NCBI GenBank assembly: GCA_903917615.1
Contig: CAIXBH010000160.1
Span: forward strand, 1 to 33,271
Reading direction: 5' to 3'
DNA length: 33,271 nt
DNA from: an uncultured Chloroflexota bacterium
GTDB lineage: Bacteria; Chloroflexota; Dehalococcoidia; UBA2979
Shown here in pieces: positions 1 to 9,810 of this stretch; positions within the stretch are counted from its first letter, which is position 1, and each line of letters begins with the position of its first letter. The position numbers and the translations under genes are program-made. The notes below the pieces were generated by a model, which worked only from the letters and a program-made list of their open reading frames with translations, ran no database searches and was not told where the DNA came from.

Positions 1-1
1 C

Positions 2-340
2 GAGATGCAGGAAGCGGTGGGGCGGATCTACGTCGACCCGCTCATCAAGCAGTACGTCGTCGCCCTCGTCAACGCGACGCGCGATCACGAGTCCGTGTAC
101 CTGGGCGCGTCGCCCCGCGGATCGCTCGCGCTCATGCGCGCGACGCAGGCGCACGCGATGCTCGACGGCCGTGACTTCGTGCAGCCGGACGACGTGAAGC
201 TGCTGGCCTACCCCACCCTGGGCCACCGCGTCATCGTCAGCCCGAGCGCCCGCGTCCGCGACATCGACAGCGCGCAGATCGTCGACGAGGCGATCGAGCG
301 TGTGCCGGTGCCGGGTGTGCGCGCACGCGGCGGCGCATAG
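2..340 (+). CDS. MoxR-family AAA+ ATPase, C-terminal fragment (truncated by window start)
   Basis: Translation EMQEAVGRIYVDPLIKQYVVALVNATRDH...ASPRGSLALMRATQAHAMLDGRDFVQPDDVKLLAYPTLGHRV is typical of the MoxR lid domain; followed directly by DUF58. Confidence 0.88.
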   Translation, partial: EMQEAVGRIYVDPLIKQYVVALVNATRDHESVYLGASPRGSLALMRATQAHAMLDGRDFVQPDDVKLLAYPTLGHRVIVSPSARVRDIDSAQIVDEAIERVPVPGVRARGGA

Positions 341-392
341 CGGCACCACGCCGAGGAAGCCGCGGGTCGCCCGCGGAGCAAGGGGGGACGGA

Positions 393-1649
393 GTGACGCG
401 GTTCATCGGCGCCATCCGTCGTCACCAGAACGTCTCGCTTGCCGCGTTCCTCGCGGTGCTGTGCGCCGTGGTCGGATTCGCCACGGGCTTCTGGCTGCTC
501 TTCCGACTGTCCTATCTCGCGCTCTTTGCGATCCCGCTGCTGTACCTGTGGACGCGCGCGATGGCGCGCGGCCTGCAGGTGGAGGTGGAGCGCACCACGC
601 AGCGGGTCACGCAGGGCCAGGCGATCGAGGGCCGCATCATTGTCCGTTCGCGATCGCTCGTGCCGGCGATGTGGCTCGAGGTCGAAGACCCCTCTTCCGT
701 TCCGGGGCACGCCGCGAAGCGCGTGCTGACCCTCGGGCCGCGCGGGCTCGCGTCCTGGGCCTATCGCACACGTACGCGTGTCCGTGGGCTCTACACGCTG
801 GGGCCTGTGCGCGTCACCGCCTCGGACCCGTTCGGGTTCTTCCACATCACGCGGAGCTTCGGTGAGCAGTCGACGCTGCTCGTGTATCCGAACGCCCCGG
901 AGCTGCCGAACTTCTACATCCCGCCCGCGAACCTGCCGGGCGAGGGACGACTCCGCCGTCGCACGCACAACGTCACGCCAAACGTCTCCGGCCTGCGCCA
1001 GTACGAGCCCGGGGACTCCTTCAACCGCGTGCACTGGCCGGCGACGGCGAACCGCGGCGAGCCGATGGTGAAGCTGTTCGAGCTCGACCCGGCATCCGAC
1101 ATCTGGATCGTGCTCGACCTCGAGCGGCAGCATCACGCTGGCGAGGACGAGGAGAACACCGAGGAGACCGCCGTCTCGGTGTGCGCCTCCGTGGCGCGCT
1201 ACTTCATCGGCGCGAACCGCTCCGTTGGGCTGATCGCGTTCGGCGACGACCTTCGTATCAACGAGCCGGATCGCGGTCAGAACCACTACACGCGCATCCT
1301 CGAGTCGCTCGCGCTCGCGCGCGCCACAGGCGATGTGCCGTTGACGAACCTCCTCGTCGAGGAGTCGCGGCGGTTCGGCCGGCACACGACAGTCGTGGTG
1401 GTCACACCTTCACCCCGGCAGGAGTGGGCGCTGACGCTGATGTCGCTCGGGAGCCGCGGCGTCAAGGTCGCGGCGGTGATCATCGAAGCGGACACGTTCG
1501 GGGGCACGACGAGTTCGCTCGACGTGTACGGGACGCTCGCCGCCGGCGGCATCTACGCATACACGGTGAAACACAACGATGACCTCGAGCGTGCCCTCTC
1601 GGAGGGCAGCGACCCGAGCCTCGGGCGCATCGCGCCGGTCAGGCGGTAG
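393..1649 (+). CDS. DUF58 domain protein (VWA-like fold, MIDAS degenerate)
   Basis: Two N-terminal TM segments, then GEGRLRRRTHNVTPNVSGLRQYEPGDSFNRVHWPATANRGEPMVKLFE (DUF58 signature). GTG at 393 is a likelier start than 300, which overlaps MoxR. Confidence 0.9.
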   Translation: MTRFIGAIRRHQNVSLAAFLAVLCAVVGFATGFWLLFRLSYLALFAIPLLYLWTRAMARGLQVEVERTTQRVTQGQAIEGRIIVRSRSLVPAMWLEVEDPSSVPGHAAKRVLTLGPRGLASWAYRTRTRVRGLYTLGPVRVTASDPFGFFHITRSFGEQSTLLVYPNAPELPNFYIPPANLPGEGRLRRRTHNVTPNVSGLRQYEPGDSFNRVHWPATANRGEPMVKLFELDPASDIWIVLDLERQHHAGEDEENTEETAVSVCASVARYFIGANRSVGLIAFGDDLRINEPDRGQNHYTRILESLALARATGDVPLTNLLVEESRRFGRHTTVVVVTPSPRQEWALTLMSLGSRGVKVAAVIIEADTFGGTTSSLDVYGTLAAGGIYAYTVKHNDDLERALSEGSDPSLGRIAPVRR

Positions 1650-1651
1650 CG

Positions 1652-4063
1652 ATGGCTCACCAGGAGCCCACGTTCGATGACCTGTTCATGGACACGCTCG
1701 CGAAGCATCCCGAGCAGGTCGTGCGTTCCTCACGCTGGTTCGCCTCGATGGAATCGTGGGTCACCCTCGCGCTGCTGCTGATGGCGCAGCTGCCCGTCGT
1801 CGGCTCGCTGGAGACGGCGAACTGGGTGCAGGAGATGCCGTCGCTGCTCGCAGCGGCGATGCTCGGACTCGTCGTGGGCTGGCTCCTGGCGCAGTCGCCC
1901 GTTCCCGGTGCGATCGCAACCGTGCTCGGCGCGATCGCCACGGTCGCGTTCCCTGCCGGCCTCGTCTTGCAGCGCATGGTGCCGACCGAGTTCGACCTCG
2001 GCACGGGGTGGCAGGCGAAGTGGACGGAGTTCGTCCTGCGGCTGAAGGCGTGGGGCGACGCACTGGTCAATCACGGCATCTCCGCCGACCCGCTGCCGTT
2101 CGTGTTGCTGCTCGTGATGCTCGTGTTCCTCGTGGCGTATCTCTCCGCGTGGTCCGTCGTGCGCTGGCGGAATGCGTGGGTGGCGCTGATCCCCGGCGGG
2201 ATCGTGCTGCTGACGAACATCTCCTACCTGCCCGGACAGCCCTCGCTCGCGTTCATCGTGTATCTGCTCGCCGCGGTCATGCTCATCACGCGGATGGAGT
2301 TCCTGCGCGCGGTCATTCGCTGGCGCCGCGATCGCGTCCAGCCGCCCGATCTGATGTCCGTCGAGGTGCTGATCGCGGGCGCGGTTGTCGCGGTCGCGTT
2401 GGTCACGGCCGCATGGGTGGTGCCAACGGCGAATCACTGGGGCCCGGTCGCTTCGGCCTGGGAGAAGGTGATGGAGCCGATCAACGAGCGCGTCGCATCC
2501 CTCGGCGAGCTGTTCGTCGGGATCAACTCGAAGAAGCGCGTGCCGGCCCACGCGTTCGGTCCCTCGCTGCCGCTGCAGGGGAAGATGACGCTGGACGCGA
2601 CGCCGATCCTCGAGGTCACCGCGTCGGAACCCGGCAACCTCCGCGGCGCCGTGTACGACGAGTACACCGGCGGTGGTTGGAAGCTCTCCTCAGGTGCGTC
2701 GGCGCCGCTCCCGGGGACGACCGTACAGGCTGCCGAGTTTGGTACCGCCCAGACGCGCGCGCAGGTGCGCAAGCCGATCACGGCGCAGGTGAAGCCGCTG
2801 GTCACGGACGCGCCGGACAAGCGCCTGCTCGCTGTCGGTGATCCGCTCGCTGCGGACATGGCGGCGAAGGAAGTCCTGGACCCCAACCAGGCGCCGCTCG
2901 CGCTCGTGCCGAACGACTCGAAGGCAGTGCCGAAGGGGTACACGACGGTTGGGACGGTCTCGGCGGCGGCCGTGCCGACGCTGCAGGCCGCGGGCACGCA
3001 GTACCCGCCGCAGATCCTCGCCGAGTACACGAAGCTCCCGGCGGACTTCCCGTCGGAGATCCGCGCGCTGGCCACGCAGGTCATCGGCCCCGCGCGCACG
3101 CCGTACGAGGCGGCCCGCCGGGTCGAGAACTACCTGCGCACGACGTACACGTTCACGCTTGAGCCGCCGCCGGCGCCGCCGCGGAAGGATGCGGTGGCTG
3201 CGTTCCTCTTCGACCAGAAGGCGGGGTACTTCGACCAGTTCGCCTCGGCGATGGCCGTCATGCTGCGCACCGCCGGCGTGCCGACGCGCGTGTCGACCGG
3301 CTTCGCGCTCGACCCGGCGGACGTCGACGCGCAGACGAAGGCGTACAAGGTCTCCGAGCTGCGCGCGTGGGCGTGGCCCGAGGTGTACTTCCCGAACCTC
3401 GGCTGGGTCGAGTTCAACCCGACACCCTCCCGTGCACTCGTGCAGCGCGCAGGTGACGACACCGAGGCGCTGGCCGCGCAGGCGGCGGCGCTGGCTGCTC
3501 CGGCGACCAACGATAACCTCGACGGTCTGCTCTTCGACGATGACCCGTTTGCGGACGCGGGCGGCGCGGGCGTGACGCTGACGCAGTCGCCGCTTGGCCG
3601 TCTGGGCGCGATCGTCGTGCAGGTCGTCTCCGTGCTGCTCGTCGTGTCCGTGGTCGCGCTCGTGGTCGCGATCGTCGCCCGGGTGCTGTGGGCGCGGCGC
3701 TTCGCCGGGCTACGTCCGGCAGCGGCGCGCTGGGCGAAGGTGCAGCAGCTGGCGGCGTGGGCCGGTATCGCGCCGGCCGACTACCTGACCCCCGCCGAGG
3801 CGGCGCAGGCGCTCTCGCAGTCGGTCGGCGAGTTGTCGGCGCTCTCGGGCCTCGCCCGCGCGTTCACCCGCGACCGGTACAGCGCGGCGCACCTCGAGGC
3901 GGCCATCGAGCCGGAGCAGGAGGCGAAGGCGCGCGACGCCGAGTACGCGCACGTTCGCGCACGGCTACGGCACCTCATCACGCGGCGCGTGCTGCGTCTG
4001 GGTCGGGTCGAGCAGCGCGCGCTAGCGCGGCGGTACACCACGCCCGCCGCTGCGCGGCGTTAG
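1652..4063 (+). CDS. TgpA-like multi-TM protein with transglutaminase-like domain (catalytic residues apparently substituted)
   Basis: Multiple N-terminal TM helices, a transglutaminase-like core (YFDQFASAMAVMLRTAGVPTRVSTGFALDP...AWAWPEVYFPNLGWVEFNPTPSR), a late TM and a C-terminal domain; MoxR-DUF58-TgpA gene order. Confidence 0.88.
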   Translation: MAHQEPTFDDLFMDTLAKHPEQVVRSSRWFASMESWVTLALLLMAQLPVVGSLETANWVQEMPSLLAAAMLGLVVGWLLAQSPVPGAIATVLGAIATVAFPAGLVLQRMVPTEFDLGTGWQAKWTEFVLRLKAWGDALVNHGISADPLPFVLLLVMLVFLVAYLSAWSVVRWRNAWVALIPGGIVLLTNISYLPGQPSLAFIVYLLAAVMLITRMEFLRAVIRWRRDRVQPPDLMSVEVLIAGAVVAVALVTAAWVVPTANHWGPVASAWEKVMEPINERVASLGELFVGINSKKRVPAHAFGPSLPLQGKMTLDATPILEVTASEPGNLRGAVYDEYTGGGWKLSSGASAPLPGTTVQAAEFGTAQTRAQVRKPITAQVKPLVTDAPDKRLLAVGDPLAADMAAKEVLDPNQAPLALVPNDSKAVPKGYTTVGTVSAAAVPTLQAAGTQYPPQILAEYTKLPADFPSEIRALATQVIGPARTPYEAARRVENYLRTTYTFTLEPPPAPPRKDAVAAFLFDQKAGYFDQFASAMAVMLRTAGVPTRVSTGFALDPADVDAQTKAYKVSELRAWAWPEVYFPNLGWVEFNPTPSRALVQRAGDDTEALAAQAAALAAPATNDNLDGLLFDDDPFADAGGAGVTLTQSPLGRLGAIVVQVVSVLLVVSVVALVVAIVARVLWARRFAGLRPAAARWAKVQQLAAWAGIAPADYLTPAEAAQALSQSVGELSALSGLARAFTRDRYSAAHLEAAIEPEQEAKARDAEYAHVRARLRHLITRRVLRLGRVEQRALARRYTTPAAARR

Positions 4064-5848
4064 CTGCTGCAGGTCGTTCGCCCGTCCCGCCAGCTCCAGG
4101 ATGCGGCGGGCTTCGTCGGCGGTGACCTCGGGCCCGAGTTGCGCGAGCGCCGCGTCGAGCGCGGCAGCGGCCGCCGCCGCGGTGGCGGGGCCGGTCGCGC
4201 CGTTCGGCTGACCTGAGCCCTGTCCCGGCTGCCCTGACTGCTGCCCCGGCTGTTGCCCGGGCTGGGGTGTGCCTTGCGGGGCCGGCTGCTGTCCCTGCTG
4301 CCCGGGCTGCTGACCTTGCTGGCCGGGTTGCGGTGTCCCCTGCTGACCCGGCTGCTGCTGTGGCTGTTGCTGCGGAGCCGGGGGCGGCGGCGCGATCCTG
4401 CGGAGCACCAGCTCGAGGTTGGCTTTCGCGTCGCGGTCGGTGGGGTCGGCGCGCAGCACCGCCTCGTACGCGGCGCGCGCTTGGGCGAGTTCTCCGCGTT
4501 CCACCGCGATGTTGCCGCTCGTGTACGTCAGGCGCGCGGCGACGTCCGTGTCTTTGGTTGCGGCGAACGCTGCCGCCGCGGTGACGCCTGCTTCCTCGAG
4601 CCGCTTGAGTTGGAACAGCGCGTTCGCGATGTCGTAGTTGATGGCGGCGTCGCCGGGCTGATTCGCAGCGCGATACGCGGCAAGCGCGGCGTCGTAGCGC
4701 CGTGCCGCGTAGTCGCGATTGCCCTGCTCCACCTGACGCCAGGCCTCGGTCCCGGCGCAGCCGGCGAGCAGCAGCGCGACTGCGCCAGCAACCGCGGCCT
4801 GCGTGCCCGCGCGGCGGCTTCGATGTCCGCGCTCTGCCGGCGGTGTCGCCCCGCTGGATGCCGTGAGGAGCGCGTGGAGCAGCAGCAGCGCGAGCGCGGC
4901 GCCGAGGAACCACTGGAAGCGCTCGATGGGTGCGGGCTGATCGGCGCTCGCGAATTGCGTGGTGCGCAGGCGGCGGAACTCGACGGCGAGTCCAGGCGTC
5001 GTTGCGACCTCGCGGAACTGCCCGCCTGTCCCCTGCGCGATGCGTTCGAGCGGTGCGCGGGATGCGTGGGTCACATCCGTACCCCCGCTGCTCGCGGGCA
5101 GCGTGACGTCCGCGTCCGTGCCGGCGAAGACGGTGTAGACGGGGACGTGTTTGTCCTGCGCGCGCTGGATCGCGGAGGCGGCGCCCGCCCCGAGGTCTTC
5201 GCCGTCGGACACGAGGACGATCGCCTGCGTGCGCGCAGCGTCCTGCACCGTCAGGAGGTTCATCGCCGTCTCGATTGCGAGCCGCAGGTCGGTGCCCGGC
5301 TGCACGAGGGGCGCCTCGAGCTGCGCGCGGTCGATGAGCGTGGACAACGCCGGGATGTCGAGCGTGAGCGGTGCGCGCTCGAACGCGCTGCCGGCGAACG
5401 TGACGAGGCCGACGCGGTTGCCCTGCATGTGCGCGATCATGTCGCGCAGGCCCCGCGCCGCGGCACCCGCGCGTGAGGGCGCGATGTCCGTCGCGGTCAT
5501 CGAACGCGAGACGTCGAGCACGATGACGACGTCGATGCCGCGCTGCTCCACCGGCGCGGGGGCGCGACCCCAGCGTGGCCGCGCAATGGCGAGCGCGAGC
5601 AGTGTGATTGCGGCGAGCAGGAGCATCGTGCGCGCGCGACCTCGTGCGGGCGAACGTCCCAGCCGCAGAGCGGGCGCACCGCCGTAGCGCGCGTCCGCCT
5701 CCGCCTGCCGTCGGCGCAAATGTCGCTCAGCGAGGGCGAGCAGCGGCAGTGCGAGCAGCGCGATGAGGCCGAGGGGCTGCGCGAACCCGACGCCGGTGAC
5801 GGAGATCCACTGTTGCAGTGCGGCGGTCACGGCTGGCTCCGGAGCCAT
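4022..5848 (-). CDS. VWA-domain protein fused to TPR domain (BatB-BatC-like fusion) with Q/G/P-rich tail
   Basis: MAPEPAVTAALQQW...VEQRGIDVVIVLDVSRSMTATDIAPSR (MIDAS DxSxS), then TPR-like repeats (GNRDYAARRYDAALAAYRAANQPGDAAINYDIANALFQLKRLEEAG), then PGQQGQQ repeats. ATG at 5848 follows the upstream VWA gene. Confidence 0.87.
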   Translation of the reverse strand: MAPEPAVTAALQQWISVTGVGFAQPLGLIALLALPLLALAERHLRRRQAEADARYGGAPALRLGRSPARGRARTMLLLAAITLLALAIARPRWGRAPAPVEQRGIDVVIVLDVSRSMTATDIAPSRAGAAARGLRDMIAHMQGNRVGLVTFAGSAFERAPLTLDIPALSTLIDRAQLEAPLVQPGTDLRLAIETAMNLLTVQDAARTQAIVLVSDGEDLGAGAASAIQRAQDKHVPVYTVFAGTDADVTLPASSGGTDVTHASRAPLERIAQGTGGQFREVATTPGLAVEFRRLRTTQFASADQPAPIERFQWFLGAALALLLLHALLTASSGATPPAERGHRSRRAGTQAAVAGAVALLLAGCAGTEAWRQVEQGNRDYAARRYDAALAAYRAANQPGDAAINYDIANALFQLKRLEEAGVTAAAAFAATKDTDVAARLTYTSGNIAVERGELAQARAAYEAVLRADPTDRDAKANLELVLRRIAPPPPAPQQQPQQQPGQQGTPQPGQQGQQPGQQGQQPAPQGTPQPGQQPGQQSGQPGQGSGQPNGATGPATAAAAAAALDAALAQLGPEVTADEARRILELAGRANDLQQLTPRSGGRGVPPR

Positions 5849-6765
5849 GTGGCACGCAGCGCTGCCTCGAGCAGGAGCAGCGACACCGCTGCACCCGCGA
5901 TCCACGGCGCGTATTCCTGGAACGACGTGAACTGTCGTTCGCCCAGCTTCGACGTCTCGAGGTTGCTGATCTCGCTGTACGCCGCCTGCAGGTCGCTCTG
6001 CGTGCGAGCATCGAAGGAACGACCGCCCGTGGATTCCGCCATGTTGCGGAGCAACTGGCGGTCGACGCCGCCCGCCTCGTTGCTGAGGAACCCGATCGTG
6101 TAGACGCGGACGCCGAGTGCCTGCGCGACGCGTGCGGCATCGAGCGGGGTGATCTGTCCGGCGTTGTTCTCGCCGTCCGTGAGGAGCACGACGACGCGGC
6201 TCTTCGCGGGCGAGTCCTGCAGCAGTGAGGTCGCCTGCGCGAGGCCGAGGCCGATCGCGGTGCCGTCGGGGAGCAGTCCGGGTGCGAGGGATCGCACGCG
6301 CGCGTGTACCGCATCCATGTCGTTCGTCAGCGGTGAGAGCGTCAGTGCGCGCTGCTGGAAGATGACGATGCCGACGCGGTCGCCCTTCAGCGTGTCCACG
6401 AAGTTGCTCACGACCGTTTGTGCGGCTGAGATGCGCGTGCCCCCGCCGGGGACGCTCGATGTCATCGAACTGGAGACGTCGACGGTGACGACGACGTCGA
6501 TGCCCTGCTCGGGGAGCACCGTGATCGCGAGGCCGGCGCGGGGACGCGAGAGCGCGATGACGACGAGGACGATCGCCAGCGCACGCAGGACAAGCGGCAG
6601 CCGACGCAGGCGCAGCCGCCACGTGCGACGTGCAGCGGCGCGGAGCGGCGCGATCTCGGCGACGACGAGCGCCGGCGCTGGCCGCGCGGCGCGCGCCCAC
6701 TCGCGCAGCACGAGCACGGCGACGACCGGCAGGAGCAGCAGCACCCACGGCGAGGCGAGCGTCAT
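5827..6765 (-). CDS. VWA-domain membrane protein (BatA-like)
   Basis: MTLASPWVLLLLPVVAVLVLREWARA...QGIDVVVTVDVSSSMTSSVPGGGTRISAAQTVVSNFVDTLKGDRVGIVIF; MIDAS DVSSS. Start overlaps the upstream gene stop by 4 nt. Confidence 0.9.
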   Translation of the reverse strand: MTLASPWVLLLLPVVAVLVLREWARAARPAPALVVAEIAPLRAAARRTWRLRLRRLPLVLRALAIVLVVIALSRPRAGLAITVLPEQGIDVVVTVDVSSSMTSSVPGGGTRISAAQTVVSNFVDTLKGDRVGIVIFQQRALTLSPLTNDMDAVHARVRSLAPGLLPDGTAIGLGLAQATSLLQDSPAKSRVVVLLTDGENNAGQITPLDAARVAQALGVRVYTIGFLSNEAGGVDRQLLRNMAESTGGRSFDARTQSDLQAAYSEISNLETSKLGERQFTSFQEYAPWIAGAAVSLLLLEAALRATWLRSQP

Positions 6766-7748
6766 GCGGGCACCGCCTCGGGCGCAGGCGTCGCTGCGGC
6801 CTGCGGGCGCGAGAGCTCGACGATCTCGTACGCCACCGTCAGGTCGTGGTCCGCGGATGCGGGGTTTGGGTACTGCCGCGCGAAGATCGCGGCGTCGCAG
6901 CGTTCGAGGAGGCCGCCCACGAGACGCGCCTGCCAGCGGTCGACACCGTGCGCGATCATTCGCTGCTCGAGCTCGGTGGTGGTGAGCGCATGCGCGTTGA
7001 ATCCGAAGCGCGCGCTCAGGTACTGGCGCACCGCGAGCGCGATGCCGCCGTAGTAGTGCTGGAAGCTCTCGTCGTCGTGCGCGCCGGCGACGAGCATGTC
7101 GAGCGCCTCGCGTGCGGTCCGTTCGGGTGACACATCGATCACCGGCGCCTCCACGTGACGGGCGCGGCGGCGGCGCACCCAGAGCGTCACGAGGGCGGCA
7201 ATGATCACGACGGCGAGGGTCGCGGCACCGTAGATGGCCGGTCGCACCCACGCGGGCGGCGCGCCCGCCACGCCGAGCTGCGGCTTGAGCGGGCGCAGTT
7301 GTTCGTCCTTCTCGCTGCGGGTTGGCGTCACGATCAGCGTTGTCGCCGGACCGGCGAGATCGCCGTTGCTGCCGTCGGCGCGCAACCAGGAAAGACGGAC
7401 GGGACCGGTCGCGATCGGTTCAAGGAGGAACGGCTGCACGGTCCAGGTGAAGGTCGTGATCTGCCCCCCGCCGGCCGGGTCATCTCGTGTGACCGGCGTA
7501 CCCGTGTCCCGCACGTCGAGATGGTCGATTTGCGGCGCCGGCGCGTCGACGATCACGTCCGCGGCGTGACGCGCGGTGACCGTCATCGTCACGCGGTCGC
7601 CGATGCTGACCTGCGGCGGCGTGAAGGCGACGGTGACCTCGATGCTGGGCGCGCCGACAGGGGGGCGCTGCGCCATTGCCGCCGCCGGCAGGCCCACCGC
7701 GCACAGGAGTGCGAGCAGCGCGAACAGCGGAAGCGCGACGCGTGTCAT
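6762..7748 (-). CDS. BatD/DUF4381-like membrane protein with signal peptide
   Basis: Signal peptide MTRVALPLFALLALLCAVGLPAAAMAQ, beta-rich ectodomain, one TM (AATLAVVIIAALVTLWV) and a cytoplasmic domain; sits between DUF58 and VWA genes. Confidence 0.7.
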   Translation of the reverse strand: MTRVALPLFALLALLCAVGLPAAAMAQRPPVGAPSIEVTVAFTPPQVSIGDRVTMTVTARHAADVIVDAPAPQIDHLDVRDTGTPVTRDDPAGGGQITTFTWTVQPFLLEPIATGPVRLSWLRADGSNGDLAGPATTLIVTPTRSEKDEQLRPLKPQLGVAGAPPAWVRPAIYGAATLAVVIIAALVTLWVRRRRARHVEAPVIDVSPERTAREALDMLVAGAHDDESFQHYYGGIALAVRQYLSARFGFNAHALTTTELEQRMIAHGVDRWQARLVGGLLERCDAAIFARQYPNPASADHDLTVAYEIVELSRPQAAATPAPEAVPA

Positions 7749-8665
7749 CGAGACTGTGCCCGGCGGCGGAAGTACGCGGCGACCGGAGTGATCGCATCGC
7801 CCTCGATGTCGATTGCGATCTCTTCGACGCCTGCCTGCAACAGGGTCTGGCGGCGTCGCTCCGCGCGCGCGGCGCCGGCGGCGGCGTAGTCCGCGCGGAC
7901 GGAGGCGTTGCTTGTGTCCACCCAGAGCCGCTCACCGGTCTCCGCGTCCGCGATCGCGACCATGCCCATGTCGGGCAGCGCGAGGTCGTTCGCGTCGTTC
8001 AGCGTGAGGGCGATCATCTCGTGCCGCTGTGCGAGGCCGCGCAGCGATTCGACGTAGCCGTCCGCGAGGAAGTCCGAGATCACGAACACCATCGACCGGC
8101 GCCCGAGCACCTGCGCGAGGTAGTCCGCGGCCGCGCCGATGTTCGTGCCGCGCCCGATCGCGGGCGCCGCGGTGAGGACGTCGCGCACGAGGCGCAGTGC
8201 ATGGCGTGTGGTCCGCTTCGGCGGGACGTACGCATCGATGCCATCGCTGAACAGCAGGAGGCCAGCGCGGTCGTTGCTCTGCGTCGCGGCGAAGGAGAGC
8301 AGCGCGGTTAACTCGCCGGCGGCGCCCAGGCGGCCCGCGACCGGCCGGCCGACGAGGGACGACGCAGAGCTGTCGACGGCGCAGATCACCGTGAGGTCGC
8401 GTTCCTCGACGAACTGCTTCACCCACGGCGTGCCCATGCGCGCGGTGACGTTCCAGTCGATGAGGCGGACATCGTCGCCGTCGATGTATTCACGCGCCTC
8501 GGCGAATTCGATGCCCGAGCCGCGGAAGATTGAACGGTACTCGCCGCCGACGAGCGATGCGGTGAGGCGGCGCGTGCGGATCTCGATCGTGCGGATGCGC
8601 GCGAGCAACTCGGAGCTCAGTCCGATGGGCGCATCCGAGGATTGCGAGGAAGCGGTGGTGGCCAT
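7745..8665 (-). CDS. DUF58 domain protein (intact MIDAS)
   Basis: RSIFRGSGIEFAEAREYIDGDDVRLIDWNVTARMGTPWVKQFVEERDLTVICAVDSSASS, the classical DUF58 signature. Confidence 0.93.
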   Translation of the reverse strand: MATTASSQSSDAPIGLSSELLARIRTIEIRTRRLTASLVGGEYRSIFRGSGIEFAEAREYIDGDDVRLIDWNVTARMGTPWVKQFVEERDLTVICAVDSSASSLVGRPVAGRLGAAGELTALLSFAATQSNDRAGLLLFSDGIDAYVPPKRTTRHALRLVRDVLTAAPAIGRGTNIGAAADYLAQVLGRRSMVFVISDFLADGYVESLRGLAQRHEMIALTLNDANDLALPDMGMVAIADAETGERLWVDTSNASVRADYAAAGAARAERRRQTLLQAGVEEIAIDIEGDAITPVAAYFRRRAQSR

Positions 8666-8673
8666 CGCGCGGC

Positions 8674-9666
<993 letters not shown>

Positions 9667-9810
9667 CCGATCCTCCCCCTGGTCCGCGGTCGTGCCGGGA
9701 CCGGCGTGGCGGGACGAGTCCCCCGAATGGCACAAGTCTAGCCGAGCGCCATTCGCGCCGTGTTACCGAAGGAACGTCCAGCCAGGGGAATCGGACTCAC
9801 GCCGGGCGGG

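Noticed and set aside
5849-6748. N-terminal extension of the 4022..6748 minus-strand ORF
   Set aside because: Arg/Ala-rich out-of-frame reading of the BatA-like gene; ATG at 5848 fits the gene junction.
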